Shown one piece after another: positions 41,315-50,565 of a stretch of DNA of 64,000 nucleotides. Source of the DNA: Limnochorda sp. LNt (GTDB lineage Bacteria; Bacillota; Limnochordia; Limnochordales; Geochordaceae); the NCBI RefSeq assembly GCF_035593265.1, contig NZ_CP141614.1, forward strand, positions 124,001 through 188,000, written 5' to 3'. The translations under genes and the position numbers were made by a program. Position 1 is the first letter of the stretch. Each line of letters begins with the position of its first letter. Below the pieces are notes generated by a model. It worked only from the letters and a program-made list of their open reading frames with translations, had not been told where the DNA came from and searched no databases.

Positions 41315-42487
41315 ATGACGGCATGGGACGACGTGTCGCCGCCGGGAGGGCCTTCCGTCGCCCCGCCGGGTCGCGTGGTGTCCCACGCGGGCACGGCATG
41401 GGTGGTCCTGGCGGCCGGCATGGGCACGCGCATGCGATCCAGCCATCCCAAGGTACTTCACCACCTTTGCGGCCGGCCCATGGGCGCGTTCTTCCTCCAG
41501 GAGGCGCGGCGCTGGCAGCCCGGTCAGCTGGTGGTCGTCACGGGGCACCAGGCGGCCCGGGTCGAGCAGGAGCTGGGCGCATGGGCCCAACGGCTCGGGG
41601 TAGCGGTCCGCTTCGTCCGCCAGGAGCCCCAGCGGGGCACCGGTGATGCGGTGCGGCGGGCGATGAGGGCGCTGGACCCCCGGGTGGACGAGGTGGCGGT
41701 CTCCTATGCGGACGTGCCGATGCTGTCGGCGGGGACCGTGGTCGAGCTGGTGTCGCAGAGGCGCCGGCGGGACGCGGCGCTGGCCATCCTGACGGCGATG
41801 CTCGACGACCCGACGGGGTACGGCCGGGTGTTGCGCGCCCCGGACGAGCCCGATCGCGTGACGGGCGTCGTGGAGGAACGGGATGCCTCCCCCGAGCAGC
41901 GGGCCATCCGGGAGACCAACGCGGGGGTCTACGCCTTTCGCCGCGACGCCCTCGAGGCCGCGCTGGAGGCGCTGCGCCCCGACAACGCGCAAGGCGAGTA
42001 CTACCTGACGGATACCGTGGGCTGGCTCGCCTCCAGGGGCGAGCGGGTGGTGGCCGTGCCGGTTGCCGATCCCCTGGAGATCACGGGAGTCAACGACCGG
42101 CGCCAGTTGCGCGAGCTGGAGCGGACCCTGTGCCACCGGGTGGGTGAACGGCTGCTGGCGTCGGGAGTCACGCTGCGGGGTGGGGCCGATCCTCTGCTGG
42201 ATCCGTGGGTGGAGGTGGGGCCGGACAGCGTGGTCGACGCCACTGCATCGCTCTTGGGCACGACTCGGGTCGGGCGAGGCTGCGAGATTGGGCCGGGGGC
42301 CGTCCTGGTAGACTGTCAACTGGGAGACGACGTGAGCGTCGAAGGCGTGCGCCTCGTGGCGTGCAGAGTGGGCAACGGGGCCACCATCGGCCCTGGCGCG
42401 TGGATTCCCCCTGGCAGTGTCATCGCGGCGGGTGCCCGCATCGGGAGCGTGGCGCCCCGTGCGACCTATCGTAGAGGGGGCGTTTGA
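41315..42487 (+). CDS. glmU: GlmU-like UDP-GlcNAc pyrophosphorylase lacking most of the acetyltransferase domain
   Basis: 390 aa. The uridylyltransferase half is complete: VVLAAGMGTRMRSSHPKVLH near 30-49 (G-x-G-T-R-M and Lys), QRGTGDAVRRA near 108 and YADVPMLS near 131. A short left-handed beta-helix of hexapeptide repeats follows (VGRGCEIGPGAVLVDCQLG, ATIGPGAWIPPGSVIAAGAR) and stops at residue 390. Bifunctional GlmU is about 450 aa; the region with the RPGT, GNFVE and catalytic His/Lys of the acetyltransferase is absent. It should still make UDP-GlcNAc from GlcNAc-1-P, with acetylation supplied elsewhere. It precedes prs, as glmU does in Bacillus. Confidence 0.88.
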   Translation: MTAWDDVSPPGGPSVAPPGRVVSHAGTAWVVLAAGMGTRMRSSHPKVLHHLCGRPMGAFFLQEARRWQPGQLVVVTGHQAARVEQELGAWAQRLGVAVRFVRQEPQRGTGDAVRRAMRALDPRVDEVAVSYADVPMLSAGTVVELVSQRRRRDAALAILTAMLDDPTGYGRVLRAPDEPDRVTGVVEERDASPEQRAIRETNAGVYAFRRDALEAALEALRPDNAQGEYYLTDTVGWLASRGERVVAVPVADPLEITGVNDRRQLRELERTLCHRVGERLLASGVTLRGGADPLLDPWVEVGPDSVVDATASLLGTTRVGRGCEIGPGAVLVDCQLGDDVSVEGVRLVACRVGNGATIGPGAWIPPGSVIAAGARIGSVAPRATYRRGGV

Positions 42488-42491
42488 GGGC

Positions 42492-43502
42492 ATGTTGGAG
42501 AATGCCAGCCTGGTGCCCCGGTTGGACCACCATCACAAGCGCCTTCGCATCTTCACGGGCAACGCCAATCCTCAACTGGCGCGGGACGTGGCGGCCTGCC
42601 TGGGCGTCGACCTGGGGGCGGCGCACATCGGACGCTTCCGCGACGGCGAGGTCAACGTCCGGATCCTGGAGAGCGTGCGAGGGGCCCACGTCTTCATCAT
42701 CCAGCCCACGTTTCCCCCTGCCGACAACCTGATGGAGCTTTTGGTGATGGTGGACGCGATGCGGCGGGCCTCCGCCGCCGAGGTGGCCGCGGTCATCCCC
42801 TACTACGGCTACGCCCGCCAGGACCGCAAGATGCAGGCACGGGACCCCATCTCGGCCAAGTTGGTCGCCAACCTGCTGGTAGCCGCTGGCGCGGACCGCG
42901 TCCTGACCATCGACCTCCATGCTGGCCAGATTCAGGGCTTCTTCGACATCCCGGTGGACAACCTCAAGGCCCTGCCCATCCTGGCCGACTACTTCGCCTC
43001 GTTGCACTTGCCGTCGCCCGTGGTGGTGGCGCCCGACGTGGGCGGCGTGGTGCGAGCCCGGGAGCTGGCCGAGAGGCTGGGCTGCGGGCTGGCCATCTGC
43101 GACAAGCGACGCCCCGAGCCCAACGTCGCCGAGGTGATGCACGTCATCGGCGACGTGGAGGGGCACACGGCCATCCTCGTGGATGATATCATCGACACCG
43201 GCGGTACCCTCGCGCAGGCAGCTGCGGCCCTGATGGAGGAGGGGGCGCAGGCGGTCTACGCGTGCTCGACGCATGGTGTCTTCTCGCCCGGCGCGGCCGA
43301 GCGGCTGGCCCGCGCGCCCATCGTCGAGCTGGTGGTGACCGACACCATACCGGTGGCGGGCCGGTTCGCCTTCGATCGGCTGCGGGTCCTCTCCGTGGCC
43401 CCCTTGCTGGCCGAGGCGATCCGCAGCATCTTCACCGAGGAGTCCGTGAGCCGGCTCTTTGCCAATCCGGCCCCTGCAGGAGAGCGAGCGGAGGTGCGAT
43501 AG
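42492..43502 (+). CDS. prs: Ribose-phosphate pyrophosphokinase
   Basis: 336 aa, class I PRPP synthetase, making PRPP from ribose-5-P and ATP for nucleotide, His and Trp synthesis. Motifs: FTGNANPQLARDVA near 19, the flexible-loop region VIPYYGYARQDRKMQARDP near 102-120, DLHAGQIQGFFDIPVDNL near 143, and the PRPP loop VDDIIDTGGTL near 232. ATG 42492 lies four bases after the glmU stop. The extra upstream reading frame is not needed. Operon glmU-prs-ctc-pth-mfd is inferred from spacing (4, 0, 12 and about 130 bases). Confidence 0.95.
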   Translation: MLENASLVPRLDHHHKRLRIFTGNANPQLARDVAACLGVDLGAAHIGRFRDGEVNVRILESVRGAHVFIIQPTFPPADNLMELLVMVDAMRRASAAEVAAVIPYYGYARQDRKMQARDPISAKLVANLLVAAGADRVLTIDLHAGQIQGFFDIPVDNLKALPILADYFASLHLPSPVVVAPDVGGVVRARELAERLGCGLAICDKRRPEPNVAEVMHVIGDVEGHTAILVDDIIDTGGTLAQAAAALMEEGAQAVYACSTHGVFSPGAAERLARAPIVELVVTDTIPVAGRFAFDRLRVLSVAPLLAEAIRSIFTEESVSRLFANPAPAGERAEVR

Positions 43503-44171
43503 GTGGCGGACGAACTCCAGATCGCTGTAGCGGCTCGTAAGACGACCGGCAAGGGCGCCGCGCGCCAGCTCCGTCGCCAGGGCTGGGTACCCGGCAGCCT
43601 CTACGGGCCGTCGGTCTCCCGGACGGTGCAGGTGCGTCGCAGCGAGCTCGAGCGACTGCTCAAGGTGCCCGGCGCCCGTACCCGTCTGGTGCGGCTGGTG
43701 GTGCAGGACGGCCAGCCGGCAGGCGAGAGCTACTCGGTCTTGATCAAAGAGGTCCAGCGGGATCCGGTGGCACTGGATCCCCTGCACGTGGACTTCTACG
43801 CGGTGCCGATGGATCGCCCGGTGCGGGCCACGGTGCCGGTCCTGCTGGAGGGCGTCGAGACGCTCGAGCGGAGGGGCCTGGTGCCCGCCGTCGGGGAGCG
43901 GGAGGTGGAGGTGGAGTGCCTGCCCACCGCCATCCCGCGCTACTTCACGGTCGACGTCGCTGCGCTCGAGGACGGCGACTCGCTCACGGTGGCCGATCTC
44001 CAGGTGCCCGAGGGCGTGCAGGTCCTGACCGACCCGGAGACCATACTGGTCTCCGCCGTGGCCACCCGGGAGCAGGCCGGGGAGACGGCGGCGCCCGCTG
44101 CCACCCCGGCGGAGCCGGAGCGCATCACCCGGGCCCGCAAGGCCGCTGAAGAGGAAGAGGAGGCGCAGTAG
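43503..44171 (+). CDS. rplY: Ribosomal protein bL25 (Ctc/TL5 type)
   Basis: 222 aa. N-terminal 5S rRNA-binding L25 domain (1-92: VAARKTTGKGAARQLRRQG, VPGSLYG) plus the C-terminal beta domain of the long Ctc/TL5 form (about 95-190), ending in an acidic Glu/Ala-rich tail (AAEEEEEAQ). GTG 43503 starts immediately after the prs stop. In Bacillus the homologue Ctc is stress-induced, and the gene order prs-ctc-pth is the same. No anomaly. Confidence 0.93.
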   Translation: MADELQIAVAARKTTGKGAARQLRRQGWVPGSLYGPSVSRTVQVRRSELERLLKVPGARTRLVRLVVQDGQPAGESYSVLIKEVQRDPVALDPLHVDFYAVPMDRPVRATVPVLLEGVETLERRGLVPAVGEREVEVECLPTAIPRYFTVDVAALEDGDSLTVADLQVPEGVQVLTDPETILVSAVATREQAGETAAPAATPAEPERITRARKAAEEEEEAQ

Positions 44172-44183
44172 GCGCCTGCCCCG

Positions 44184-44822
44184 ATGGTGGGCGACTCGAC
44201 GCGACGCCAGGGTGCCAGCGCGTATCGCCTGGTGGTGGGGCTCGGCAACCCGGGGGAGCGCTACCGGGCGACGCGGCATAACGCGGGCTTCCGCGCGCTG
44301 GACCATCTGGTGCGGCGGCTCGATGGGTACGGGCCGGTCGAGATGTGCCGTGCCCGGGTGCTTCGCGCCCGCAGCGACGACATCGAGTGGATCCTGGCCT
44401 ACCCGCTCACGTACATGAACGCGAGCGGCGAGGCCGTGGCCTGCCTGGTGCGCCGGCTGTCGCTGCAGCTCGATGAGATCCTCGTCATCTACGACGACAT
44501 GGCCCTTCCCCCCGGCCGCATACGGGTACGGGGCAAGGGGTCCAGCGGCGCGCACAAGGGCATGCAGTCCATCATCGATCACCTGGGCACCGATCGCATC
44601 GCGCGGGTGCGCATCGGCATCGGCGAGCCGCCGCCGGGCGTGGCCGGGGCCGAGTGGGTCCTGCAGGTACCGGACCCGGAGGAGGCGGCGCGGCTCGCCG
44701 AGGCGGCGCGGCTCGCCGCCGAGGCCGCGGAGGTGTGGGGGCGGCTGGGCGTCCAAGCCGCCATGAACCGGTATAATGCCACGACGGCCGCAGCGGACGG
44801 AGGGCGGCCGCAGACGACTTGA
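44184..44822 (+). CDS. pth: Peptidyl-tRNA hydrolase
   Basis: 212 aa. Releases peptidyl-tRNAs that drop off ribosomes. Motifs VVGLGNPGERYRATRHNAGF at 17-36 with catalytic His in RHNAGF, TYMNASGEAV near 76, VIYDDMALPPGRIRVRGKG near 99-117 with catalytic Asp, and GAHKGMQSIIDHLGT near 122. A short extra N-terminus (MVGDSTRRQGASAYR) has no equivalent in most Pth proteins, and the C-terminus carries an Ala-rich repeat (EAARLAEAARLAAEAAE). ATG 44184 has only a weak ribosome site. Equivalent of Bacillus spoVC. Confidence 0.93.
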   Translation: MVGDSTRRQGASAYRLVVGLGNPGERYRATRHNAGFRALDHLVRRLDGYGPVEMCRARVLRARSDDIEWILAYPLTYMNASGEAVACLVRRLSLQLDEILVIYDDMALPPGRIRVRGKGSSGAHKGMQSIIDHLGTDRIARVRIGIGEPPPGVAGAEWVLQVPDPEEAARLAEAARLAAEAAEVWGRLGVQAAMNRYNATTAAADGGRPQTT

Positions 44823-44954
44823 GACGGATCACGGCCCGGCGGACGCCTCGTGCCATCCGACGGGTCCGAGCCCGAGGAGCGAGGGAGATCGACGGCCGAC
44901 CGTGCCCCCGGGGGCGGGGGCCGGCCGGCTTGGAGCGCGTCGAGGGGTGACCGC

Positions 44955-47900
44955 ATGCAGCTGACCGGACTCGTGGAGCTGGTGAGAGGCCTCGATGCCG
45001 TCCAGGAGCTGGCCCAGGCCATCGCCCGTGGCCCGGCGCAGCGGATGATCGTGGGAGCCGAGGGTTCCCAGCGCAGCGCCCTGGTGGCCGCGCTCTTCGC
45101 CGAGCTGGCCAGCCGACCCGAGGGGCCGAGGCCCATCCTGATCGTGGCCCCTCACCGGCAAGCGGCGGAGCGGTGGTACGAGGACCTGCATCCCATGCTG
45201 GGGGAGGAGCGGGTCGGGTACTTCCCGTCGCTGGAGACGCTGCCCCACGAGGAGGTCACGCCGTCGGTCGAGCTCCTGGGGCGACGGATCGACGCGCTGA
45301 TGCGCCTCGCCGGCGCCGGCCGTCCGCCCTCCGTGGTCGTCGCCGAGGCGGTGGCCGTCGTCGAGCGGACCATCCCGGCGGAGGTGTGGCGGGAGTTCGT
45401 CCGGCCTCTCTCGGTGGGGCAGCAGGTCGACCTCCAGGTCGTGGCGCGTCGCCTCACCGCAGCCGGTTACGAGCGGCGAGCCAGGGTGGAGGGACCGGGC
45501 CAGATGAGCGTCAGGGGGGACATCCTCGACGTCTTTCCCCCCGACCGCGAGCAGGCCCTGCGGATCGAGTGGTTCGGGGACGAGGTCGAGTCGATCCGGA
45601 CGCTCGACGTCGACAGCCAGCGCTCCTTCGGGCAGCTGGAGCAGGTCACCATCGCCCCCGCGCGCGAGCTGCTCCTGACGGACGAGGCCCTGCTGCGAGG
45701 CGTGGAGGCCATCGAGTCCAGCGCCCGCCGTCAAGCCGACCGGCTGCGCTCGGCGGGGCGCCGGCAAGAGGCGCGGCGTCTCGAGGAGCGCATCGCCGCT
45801 CACCTGGAACGCCTGTCGCAGACGGGCCACGCGGAGGGAGCCGACCAGTATCGCCCTCTCTTCTATCCGGACTCTCCTCTGCTACCGGCCTTCATGACGT
45901 CCGGGGTGGTCGTCCTCGACGAGCCGGCCCGCCTCAAGGAGCGGATCCAGACGGCCTGGACGGAGTGGGCCGCGCTCTTCGAGGGCCTGCTCGAGCGCGG
46001 GCGCGTGCTGCCGGAGGAGGCGGGATGCTTCGGCTGGTGGGAGGAGCTGTTGCAGGCGAGCCGCCGTCACCCTCTGCTCCTGCTCTCCCTGCTGGCGCGG
46101 CGGGTGGAGGGCGTGGAGCCCGATGGCATCCACCCGATCCAGGGCCGCTCCGCCGATCCGTTTCACGGTAACTGGCAGCTGCTGGCCGACGAGCTGAGGG
46201 CCCGTCAGAAGCTGCGCTACCGCATCCTGCTGGCGTTGCAGAGCGAGAGCCGGGCGGAGCGAGCGCGCGAGGCGCTGCTCAACGAGTCGGTCCTGGCGGT
46301 GGTGGCCCCGCGGGTCGACGGCCAGCTCAAACCTGGCAACGTGGTGGTGGTGCCGGCGCGGCTGACCTCGGGCTTCGAGTGGGACGACCTGCGCCTGGTG
46401 GTCCTCACCGACACGGAGGTCTTCGGCAAGCAGGCCCGACCGCGGCGTGCCCGCACCGCCCCGCGCCCGGAGGCCGGTGCTCGCATCTCGGACTACCTGG
46501 AGCTGCGCGAAGGCGACTACGTGGTGCACGTCAACCACGGTATCGGCCGCTACCGCGGCGTCAAGACCATGGAGGTGGGCGGCGTCCGCCGGGACTACCT
46601 GGTGGTGGAGTACGCCGGGGAGGACCGGCTCTACGTCCCCACGGACCAGGTGCACCTGCTCCAGCGCTACATCGGCAGCGACGACGCCCCGCCCAGGCTC
46701 AACAAGCTGGGTGGGGTCGAGTGGGCCCGGGTCAAGAGGCGCGTCCGCGAGTCGGTGCGCGAGATGGCGGAGTCGCTGCTGCAGCTCTACGCGGAGCGCC
46801 AGGCCCAGCCGGGCCACGCCTTCTCCCCCGACACACCGTGGCAGCAGGAGTTCGAGGACGCCTTCCCCTTCGAGGAGACGCCCGATCAACTGCGCGCCGC
46901 CGAGGAGGTCAAGGCCGACATGGAGCGGCCCCGGCCCATGGACCGGCTCCTGGTCGGCGACGTGGGCTACGGCAAGACCGAGGTGGCCATGCGGGCGGCC
47001 TTCAAGGCGGTGGCCGACGGACGGCAGGTCGCGGTGCTGGTGCCCACCACCATCCTGGCCCAGCAGCACCACCGGACCTTCTCGGAGCGCATGGCGCGCT
47101 ACCCGATCCGCATCGAGATGCTGTCGCGCTTCCAGACGTCGGCCGAACAGGCGAGGGTGCTGGACGGGCTCCGCACCGGCGCCGTCGACATCGTCATCGG
47201 TACCCACCGACTGCTCTCCAAGGACGTGCAGTTCAAGAGCCTGGGCCTGGTCATCGTCGATGAGGAGCAGCGCTTCGGGGTGGTGCAGAAGGAGAGGCTC
47301 AAGGAGTTGCGCCGCACGGTGGACGTGCTGACCATGACCGCCACGCCCATCCCCCGCACCCTCCACATGGCCCTGTCGGGGCTGCGTGACATGAGCGTCA
47401 TCGAGACCCCCCCAGAAGGGCGCTACCCCGTGCGAACCTATGTCGTAGAGTACCAGGACGACCTGATCCGGGATGCCATCGCCCGGGAGATGGGGCGGGG
47501 CGGGCAGGTCTACTTCGTCTACAACCGTGTCCAGAGCATCGACCGGATGGCCGCCCACCTGGGGCAGCTGGTGCCCGACGCCCGCATCGCCGTGGCTCAT
47601 GGCCAGATGGACGAGGAACACCTGGAGAAGGTGATGCTGGAGTTCTTGAACCGTGAGCACGACGTGCTGGTCTGCACCACCATCATCGAGGCGGGCATGG
47701 ACATCGGCAACGTCAACACCCTCATCGTCTACGACGCGGACCGCTTCGGCCTGGCCCAGCTGTATCAGCTGCGGGGGCGTGTCGGCCGCAGCAACCGGGT
47801 GGCGTACGCGTACTTCACCTATCGGCGGGAGAAGGTGTTGAGCGAGGACGCCGAGCGGCGCCTGCAGGCCATCAAGGAGTTCACCGAGCTGGGTTCGGGT

Positions 47901-48557
47901 TTCAAGATCGCCCTGCGGGATCTGGAGATCCGGGGAGCCGGCAACCTCCTGGGGCCCGAGCAGCACGGGCACATCGCGGCGGTCGGCTTTCAACTCTACT
48001 GCCGGTTGCTGGAGGAGGCGGTCAACGAGGTCAAGGGGCAGGTGGTGCAGAAGCCGCCGGAGCCCGCGCTGGACCTGCCGGTCGACGCCTACCTGCCCGA
48101 CGACTACGTGCCCGACACGGCCCAGAAGGTGGAGCTGTACCGTCGGATCGCCGTCGCCTCGTCGCCCGAGGAGCTGGAGTCGCTGGCCGTGGAGATGGAG
48201 GACCGCTTCGGGAGGATGCCGCCCGCCGTCCACAACCTGCTGCAGGTGGCACGCCTGAAGCTGGTGGCTCAGGAGGCAGGGGTGGGCTCCATCGGCATGG
48301 AGCGGGATCGGGTGGTGGTCAAGGCGTGGCCCGGGCTCTACCTCCCGGCCGATGGGCTGGCCCGAGCGGCGGCGGAGTTGCGTGGGCGAGTCGTGTACCG
48401 TCCGGGACGGACCGATACGGTATGGATGCGTCGAATGGGATTGAGTGACGGGCAATTGCTGGAGGCGCTGCGTCAGCTGCTCCAACGCATCCGGGATGCG
48501 TGGGCGGGTACGCCCGGGCCCCGGCAAGAGGTAGCGGGTGCACGAAGGAGCCAGTAG
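44955..48557 (+). CDS. mfd: Transcription-repair coupling factor Mfd
   Basis: 1200 aa, full length. It displaces RNA polymerase stalled at lesions and recruits UvrA. Order: UvrB-homologous module (about 20-340), RNA-polymerase-interacting domain ([19 protein letters not shown] near 515-535), and a RecG-like translocase with Walker [20 protein letters not shown] near 662 and DEEQRFG (DExQ box) near 768. [16 protein letters not shown] and [11 protein letters not shown] near 940 follow, then the C-terminal TRCF domain ([12 protein letters not shown] near 1040). ATG 44955 follows GAGGGGTGA; the frame extends upstream to 44850 without a ribosome site. Gene order pth-mfd-spoVT is as in Bacillus, without fin. 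Confidence 0.96.
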   Translation: MQLTGLVELVRGLDAVQELAQAIARGPAQRMIVGAEGSQRSALVAALFAELASRPEGPRPILIVAPHRQAAERWYEDLHPMLGEERVGYFPSLETLPHEEVTPSVELLGRRIDALMRLAGAGRPPSVVVAEAVAVVERTIPAEVWREFVRPLSVGQQVDLQVVARRLTAAGYERRARVEGPGQMSVRGDILDVFPPDREQALRIEWFGDEVESIRTLDVDSQRSFGQLEQVTIAPARELLLTDEALLRGVEAIESSARRQADRLRSAGRRQEARRLEERIAAHLERLSQTGHAEGADQYRPLFYPDSPLLPAFMTSGVVVLDEPARLKERIQTAWTEWAALFEGLLERGRVLPEEAGCFGWWEELLQASRRHPLLLLSLLARRVEGVEPDGIHPIQGRSADPFHGNWQLLADELRARQKLRYRILLALQSESRAERAREALLNESVLAVVAPRVDGQLKPGNVVVVPARLTSGFEWDDLRLVVLTDTEVFGKQARPRRARTAPRPEAGARISDYLELREGDYVVHVNHGIGRYRGVKTMEVGGVRRDYLVVEYAGEDRLYVPTDQVHLLQRYIGSDDAPPRLNKLGGVEWARVKRRVRESVREMAESLLQLYAERQAQPGHAFSPDTPWQQEFEDAFPFEETPDQLRAAEEVKADMERPRPMDRLLVGDVGYGKTEVAMRAAFKAVADGRQVAVLVPTTILAQQHHRTFSERMARYPIRIEMLSRFQTSAEQARVLDGLRTGAVDIVIGTHRLLSKDVQFKSLGLVIVDEEQRFGVVQKERLKELRRTVDVLTMTATPIPRTLHMALSGLRDMSVIETPPEGRYPVRTYVVEYQDDLIRDAIAREMGRGGQVYFVYNRVQSIDRMAAHLGQLVPDARIAVAHGQMDEEHLEKVMLEFLNREHDVLVCTTIIEAGMDIGNVNTLIVYDADRFGLAQLYQLRGRVGRSNRVAYAYFTYRREKVLSEDAERRLQAIKEFTELGSGFKIALRDLEIRGAGNLLGPEQHGHIAAVGFQLYCRLLEEAVNEVKGQVVQKPPEPALDLPVDAYLPDDYVPDTAQKVELYRRIAVASSPEELESLAVEMEDRFGRMPPAVHNLLQVARLKLVAQEAGVGSIGMERDRVVVKAWPGLYLPADGLARAAAELRGRVVYRPGRTDTVWMRRMGLSDGQLLEALRQLLQRIRDAWAGTPGPRQEVAGARRSQ

Positions 48558-48559
48558 CG

Positions 48560-48579
48560 CCCGGCGGCGTCAAGCCGGG
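48560..48579 (+). terminator. Hairpin after mfd
   Basis: CCCGGC at 48560-48565 pairs with GCCGGG at 48574-48579, two bases past the mfd stop. No T-run, so weak terminator evidence. It precedes the separate spoVT promoter. Confidence 0.35.
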
Positions 48580-48600
48580 GCTGGCGAGCCTGGCGCCGTT

Positions 48601-48631
48601 CGTATAGGCGAGATCTCGCCGCCGTATACTA
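48601..48631 (+). promoter_or_regulatory. Candidate sigma-G/F-type promoter of spoVT
   Basis: CGTATA (48601-48606, containing the GYATA core of forespore -35 elements) and TATACTA (48625-48631, six of seven matches to CATACTA) are 18 bases apart. In Bacillus spoVT is transcribed by sigma-G. Start of transcription would be near 48638, about 100 bases before the GTG start. Confidence 0.5.
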
Positions 48632-48737
48632 CGGCCGGGCAGGGAAAGAAACTCGAGGCAGCATCCTCGATTCGTCGACCATGCCGGGATCGGGCCCTGC
48701 GGCGGAGCCGGACGGGCTCGATGTGGAGGGGTGCTAA

Positions 48738-49292
48738 GTGAAGGCAACGGGGATCGTCCGGCGCATCGACGACCTCGGACGTGTGGTGATTCCCAAGGAG
48801 ATCCGTCGCACCCTGCGCATCCGCGAGGGAGACCCGCTGGAGATCTTCGTCGACCGTGAGGGCGAGGTCATCCTCAAGAAGTACTCGCCCATCGGCGAGC
48901 TGGGGGAGTTCGCCCAGGAGTACGCCGACTCTCTCTACGAGACCACGGGCCACGTGGCCATCATCACCGATCGGGACGCGGTCGTCGCGGTGGCCGGCGC
49001 CCCCAAGAAGCAATGGATGGACAAGCCCGTCACCCCTGCCGTCGAGCGGGTCATGGAGGGACGCAAGCCGGTGCTCTTCCCCCGGCCGGGCGAGACCCGC
49101 ATCACCCCCGAGGGAGAAGAGGAGGAGCGCTGGGACTTCACCTCGATGGTGGTCGCCCCCATCGTGGCCGAGGGAGACCCCATCGGGGCCGTCATCCTGG
49201 GCACCCGAGAGCCCGACAAGAAGGTCGGCGAGCTGGAGTTGAAGCTGGCCGAGACGGCGGCTGGTTTCCTGGCCAAGCAGATGGAGCAGTGA
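48738..49292 (+). CDS. spoVT: Stage V sporulation protein T, AbrB/GAF regulator
   Basis: 184 aa. The N-terminal AbrB-type swapped-hairpin DNA-binding domain (MKATGIVRRIDDLGRVVIPK, EIRRTLRIREGDPLEIFVD) is typical of SpoVT and AbrB. A C-terminal GAF-like domain (about 60-180) has TGHVAIITDRDAVVAVAG and SMVVAPIVAEGDPIGAVIL. SpoVT tunes sigma-G-dependent gene expression in the forespore, including SASP genes such as the one at 40304. GTG 48738 is seven bases after GGAGGGG. Well separated from mfd, with its own candidate forespore promoter. Confidence 0.95.
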   Translation: MKATGIVRRIDDLGRVVIPKEIRRTLRIREGDPLEIFVDREGEVILKKYSPIGELGEFAQEYADSLYETTGHVAIITDRDAVVAVAGAPKKQWMDKPVTPAVERVMEGRKPVLFPRPGETRITPEGEEEERWDFTSMVVAPIVAEGDPIGAVILGTREPDKKVGELELKLAETAAGFLAKQMEQ

Positions 49293-49317
49293 GCGGGCGG
49301 CCGCCGAGGCCGCCCGC
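49293..49317. terminator. Bidirectional hairpin between spoVT and divIC
   Basis: GCGGGCGGCC at 49293-49302 and GGCCGCCCGC at 49308-49317 form a perfect 10-bp stem with a five-base loop, between two convergent genes. No T-run on either side. Confidence 0.55.
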
Positions 49318-49324
49318 CGGCATC

Positions 49325-49660
49325 CTAGCGGCGGGGCACCCGGTAAGGGTCGCCGGGTGAGACGGGGATGGCCACCTCCACCAGCTCCTCGCCCGGCTTG
49401 ACCAATCCCAGCACCGCACGGGCCCTCGACTCGATGGCCTCCGGCGTGGAGGCCCGGCCGAGGGCCTCTTCGATGGCACGATTGGCTCGTCGCTGGGCCT
49501 CCAGGGCCGCCTCCAGCGCGCGGATCTCCTGGTGGATCCGAAACGTCTTCCATGCGACGCCGCCGAACGAGGCCAGCGCGCCGAGCAGCACCAGCACGAG
49601 GATGCGCCGCAGAGCCGTGGGTGTCAGCCGATAGCGCCGGCCTCTCAAGTCGATGACCAA
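49325..49660 (-). CDS. divIC: DivIC/FtsB-type septum formation initiator
   Basis: 111 aa. Short basic N-terminus, one transmembrane segment (RILVLVLLGALASFGGVAW, about 18-37), then a coiled coil (IRALEAALEAQRRANRAIEE) and a C-terminal region ending AIPVSPGDPYRVPRR. Length and layout match FtsB/DivIC, which bridges FtsL and FtsQ/DivIB in the divisome. TTG 49660 is preceded by GGGAGG at eight bases. Last gene of the leftward spoIID-yabP-yabQ-divIC set. In Bacillus, divIC also directly follows yabQ. Confidence 0.85.
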   Translation of the reverse strand: MVIDLRGRRYRLTPTALRRILVLVLLGALASFGGVAWKTFRIHQEIRALEAALEAQRRANRAIEEALGRASTPEAIESRARAVLGLVKPGEELVEVAIPVSPGDPYRVPRR

Positions 49661-49766
49661 CGCGAAGGCCTCCCTACCTCGCGAGGCCCGGACGCAGCGG
49701 CCGGTACGCCCGGAGTGAAGGCTCCCTTCGAGTCGGGGCCGGCCATTCCCTGCTGGACGGCCTCGG

Positions 49767-50195
49767 CTAGCGCGCCCCCCACGGGCGGCTGCGGCGCGCC
49801 AGCCACCACCACGTCCCGGCCAGCGCTCGCAGCACGGCTCCGATTCCCGTCCCGGTCATCCAGACCAGGCGCACCACACGCGGGCTCAGGGTGAGCCGGT
49901 AACCTGCCACGCCCGCTATCAATCCCACCAGGGTGCTGGCGTGCAGCTGGGCTCCGTCCGCGACCAGCAGCAGGGCGAAGGCGATGGGCCCCAGCATCGA
50001 GACGAACAGCAGGTCCGACACCAGGAGAAACTCGTAGCGCCGCAGTCCGACCACGGCCCGGCCGGCCGCGTAGAGATCCCACAGGAACGCCAGGGCCAGG
50101 CCGACCAGCGCGACGCGGCCGGCCGCGGCCAGCTGGCTCGCCACCGAGAGCAGCACGGCTGCATACGACCCCCAATCCCGCGAGACGCTCCCCAT
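49767..50195 (-). CDS. yabQ: Spore cortex protein YabQ
   Basis: 142-aa membrane protein with four hydrophobic segments (about 10-42, 57-80, 85-102 and 110-130). The family's first-segment phrase LALAFLWDLYAAGR and following FLLVSDLLFVSMLGPIAFALLL match YabQ of spore formers, needed for cortex assembly in the mother-cell-derived outer forespore membrane. It lies between yabP and divIC as in Bacillus. ATG 50195 lacks an obvious ribosome site; translation may couple to yabP, whose stop is 30 bases away. About 105 bases between yabQ and divIC hold nothing evident. Confidence 0.85.
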   Translation of the reverse strand: MGSVSRDWGSYAAVLLSVASQLAAAGRVALVGLALAFLWDLYAAGRAVVGLRRYEFLLVSDLLFVSMLGPIAFALLLVADGAQLHASTLVGLIAGVAGYRLTLSPRVVRLVWMTGTGIGAVLRALAGTWWWLARRSRPWGAR

Positions 50196-50225
50196 GCTAT
50201 GGGAGGCCGGGGCGGGGGGTGACGG

Positions 50226-50528
50226 TCAGCGGACCAGGCGGCTCAGGAAACCCCGTGCCTTGCGGGCCGGTGACTCCTGGGCATACTCCAGGCTGTGGAT
50301 GGTCCCGTTGATGCCCATGGTGCCCGCCTCGACGTCGAGGGCCATTATCTGCATCCCCTCGCCTCGCACCACCAGGACCCCGGCGTCGGTGTGGAGCACC
50401 ATCAGGCTCTCGTCGAAGCTCTCGACGCTGACGATGCCCTGCAGCTCCAGCTGCTGGCGTCCCCGGAGGGCCAGCTGATGGCGGACGACCTGGGCCGGCG
50501 TCTGCCCCCGTTCGGCCCGTTCGGCCAC
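50226..50528 (-). CDS. yabP: Sporulation protein YabP
   Basis: 100 aa, YabP/YqfC family: beta-rich small protein (LELQGIVSVESFDESLMVLH, GEGMQIMALDVEAGTMGING, IHSLEYAQ). YabP is a mother-cell sporulation protein of unclear mechanism, associated with coat and cortex formation. GTG 50528 is preceded by GGAGG. It is the second gene after the spoIID-like gene with 37 bases between. The preceding small gene of Bacillus, rqcP (yabO), is not found here. Confidence 0.9.
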   Translation of the reverse strand: MAERAERGQTPAQVVRHQLALRGRQQLELQGIVSVESFDESLMVLHTDAGVLVVRGEGMQIMALDVEAGTMGINGTIHSLEYAQESPARKARGFLSRLVR

Positions 50529-50565
50529 CGGTGCGCACCTCCGGGGGCATGTATATGCGGGGACG

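Noticed and set aside
42420-48527. Minus-strand frames of 778 and 881 codons opposite prs-ctc-pth and mfd
   Set aside because: Shadows of highly conserved plus-strand genes; composition rich in His, Gly, Leu and Asp from complementary codons.
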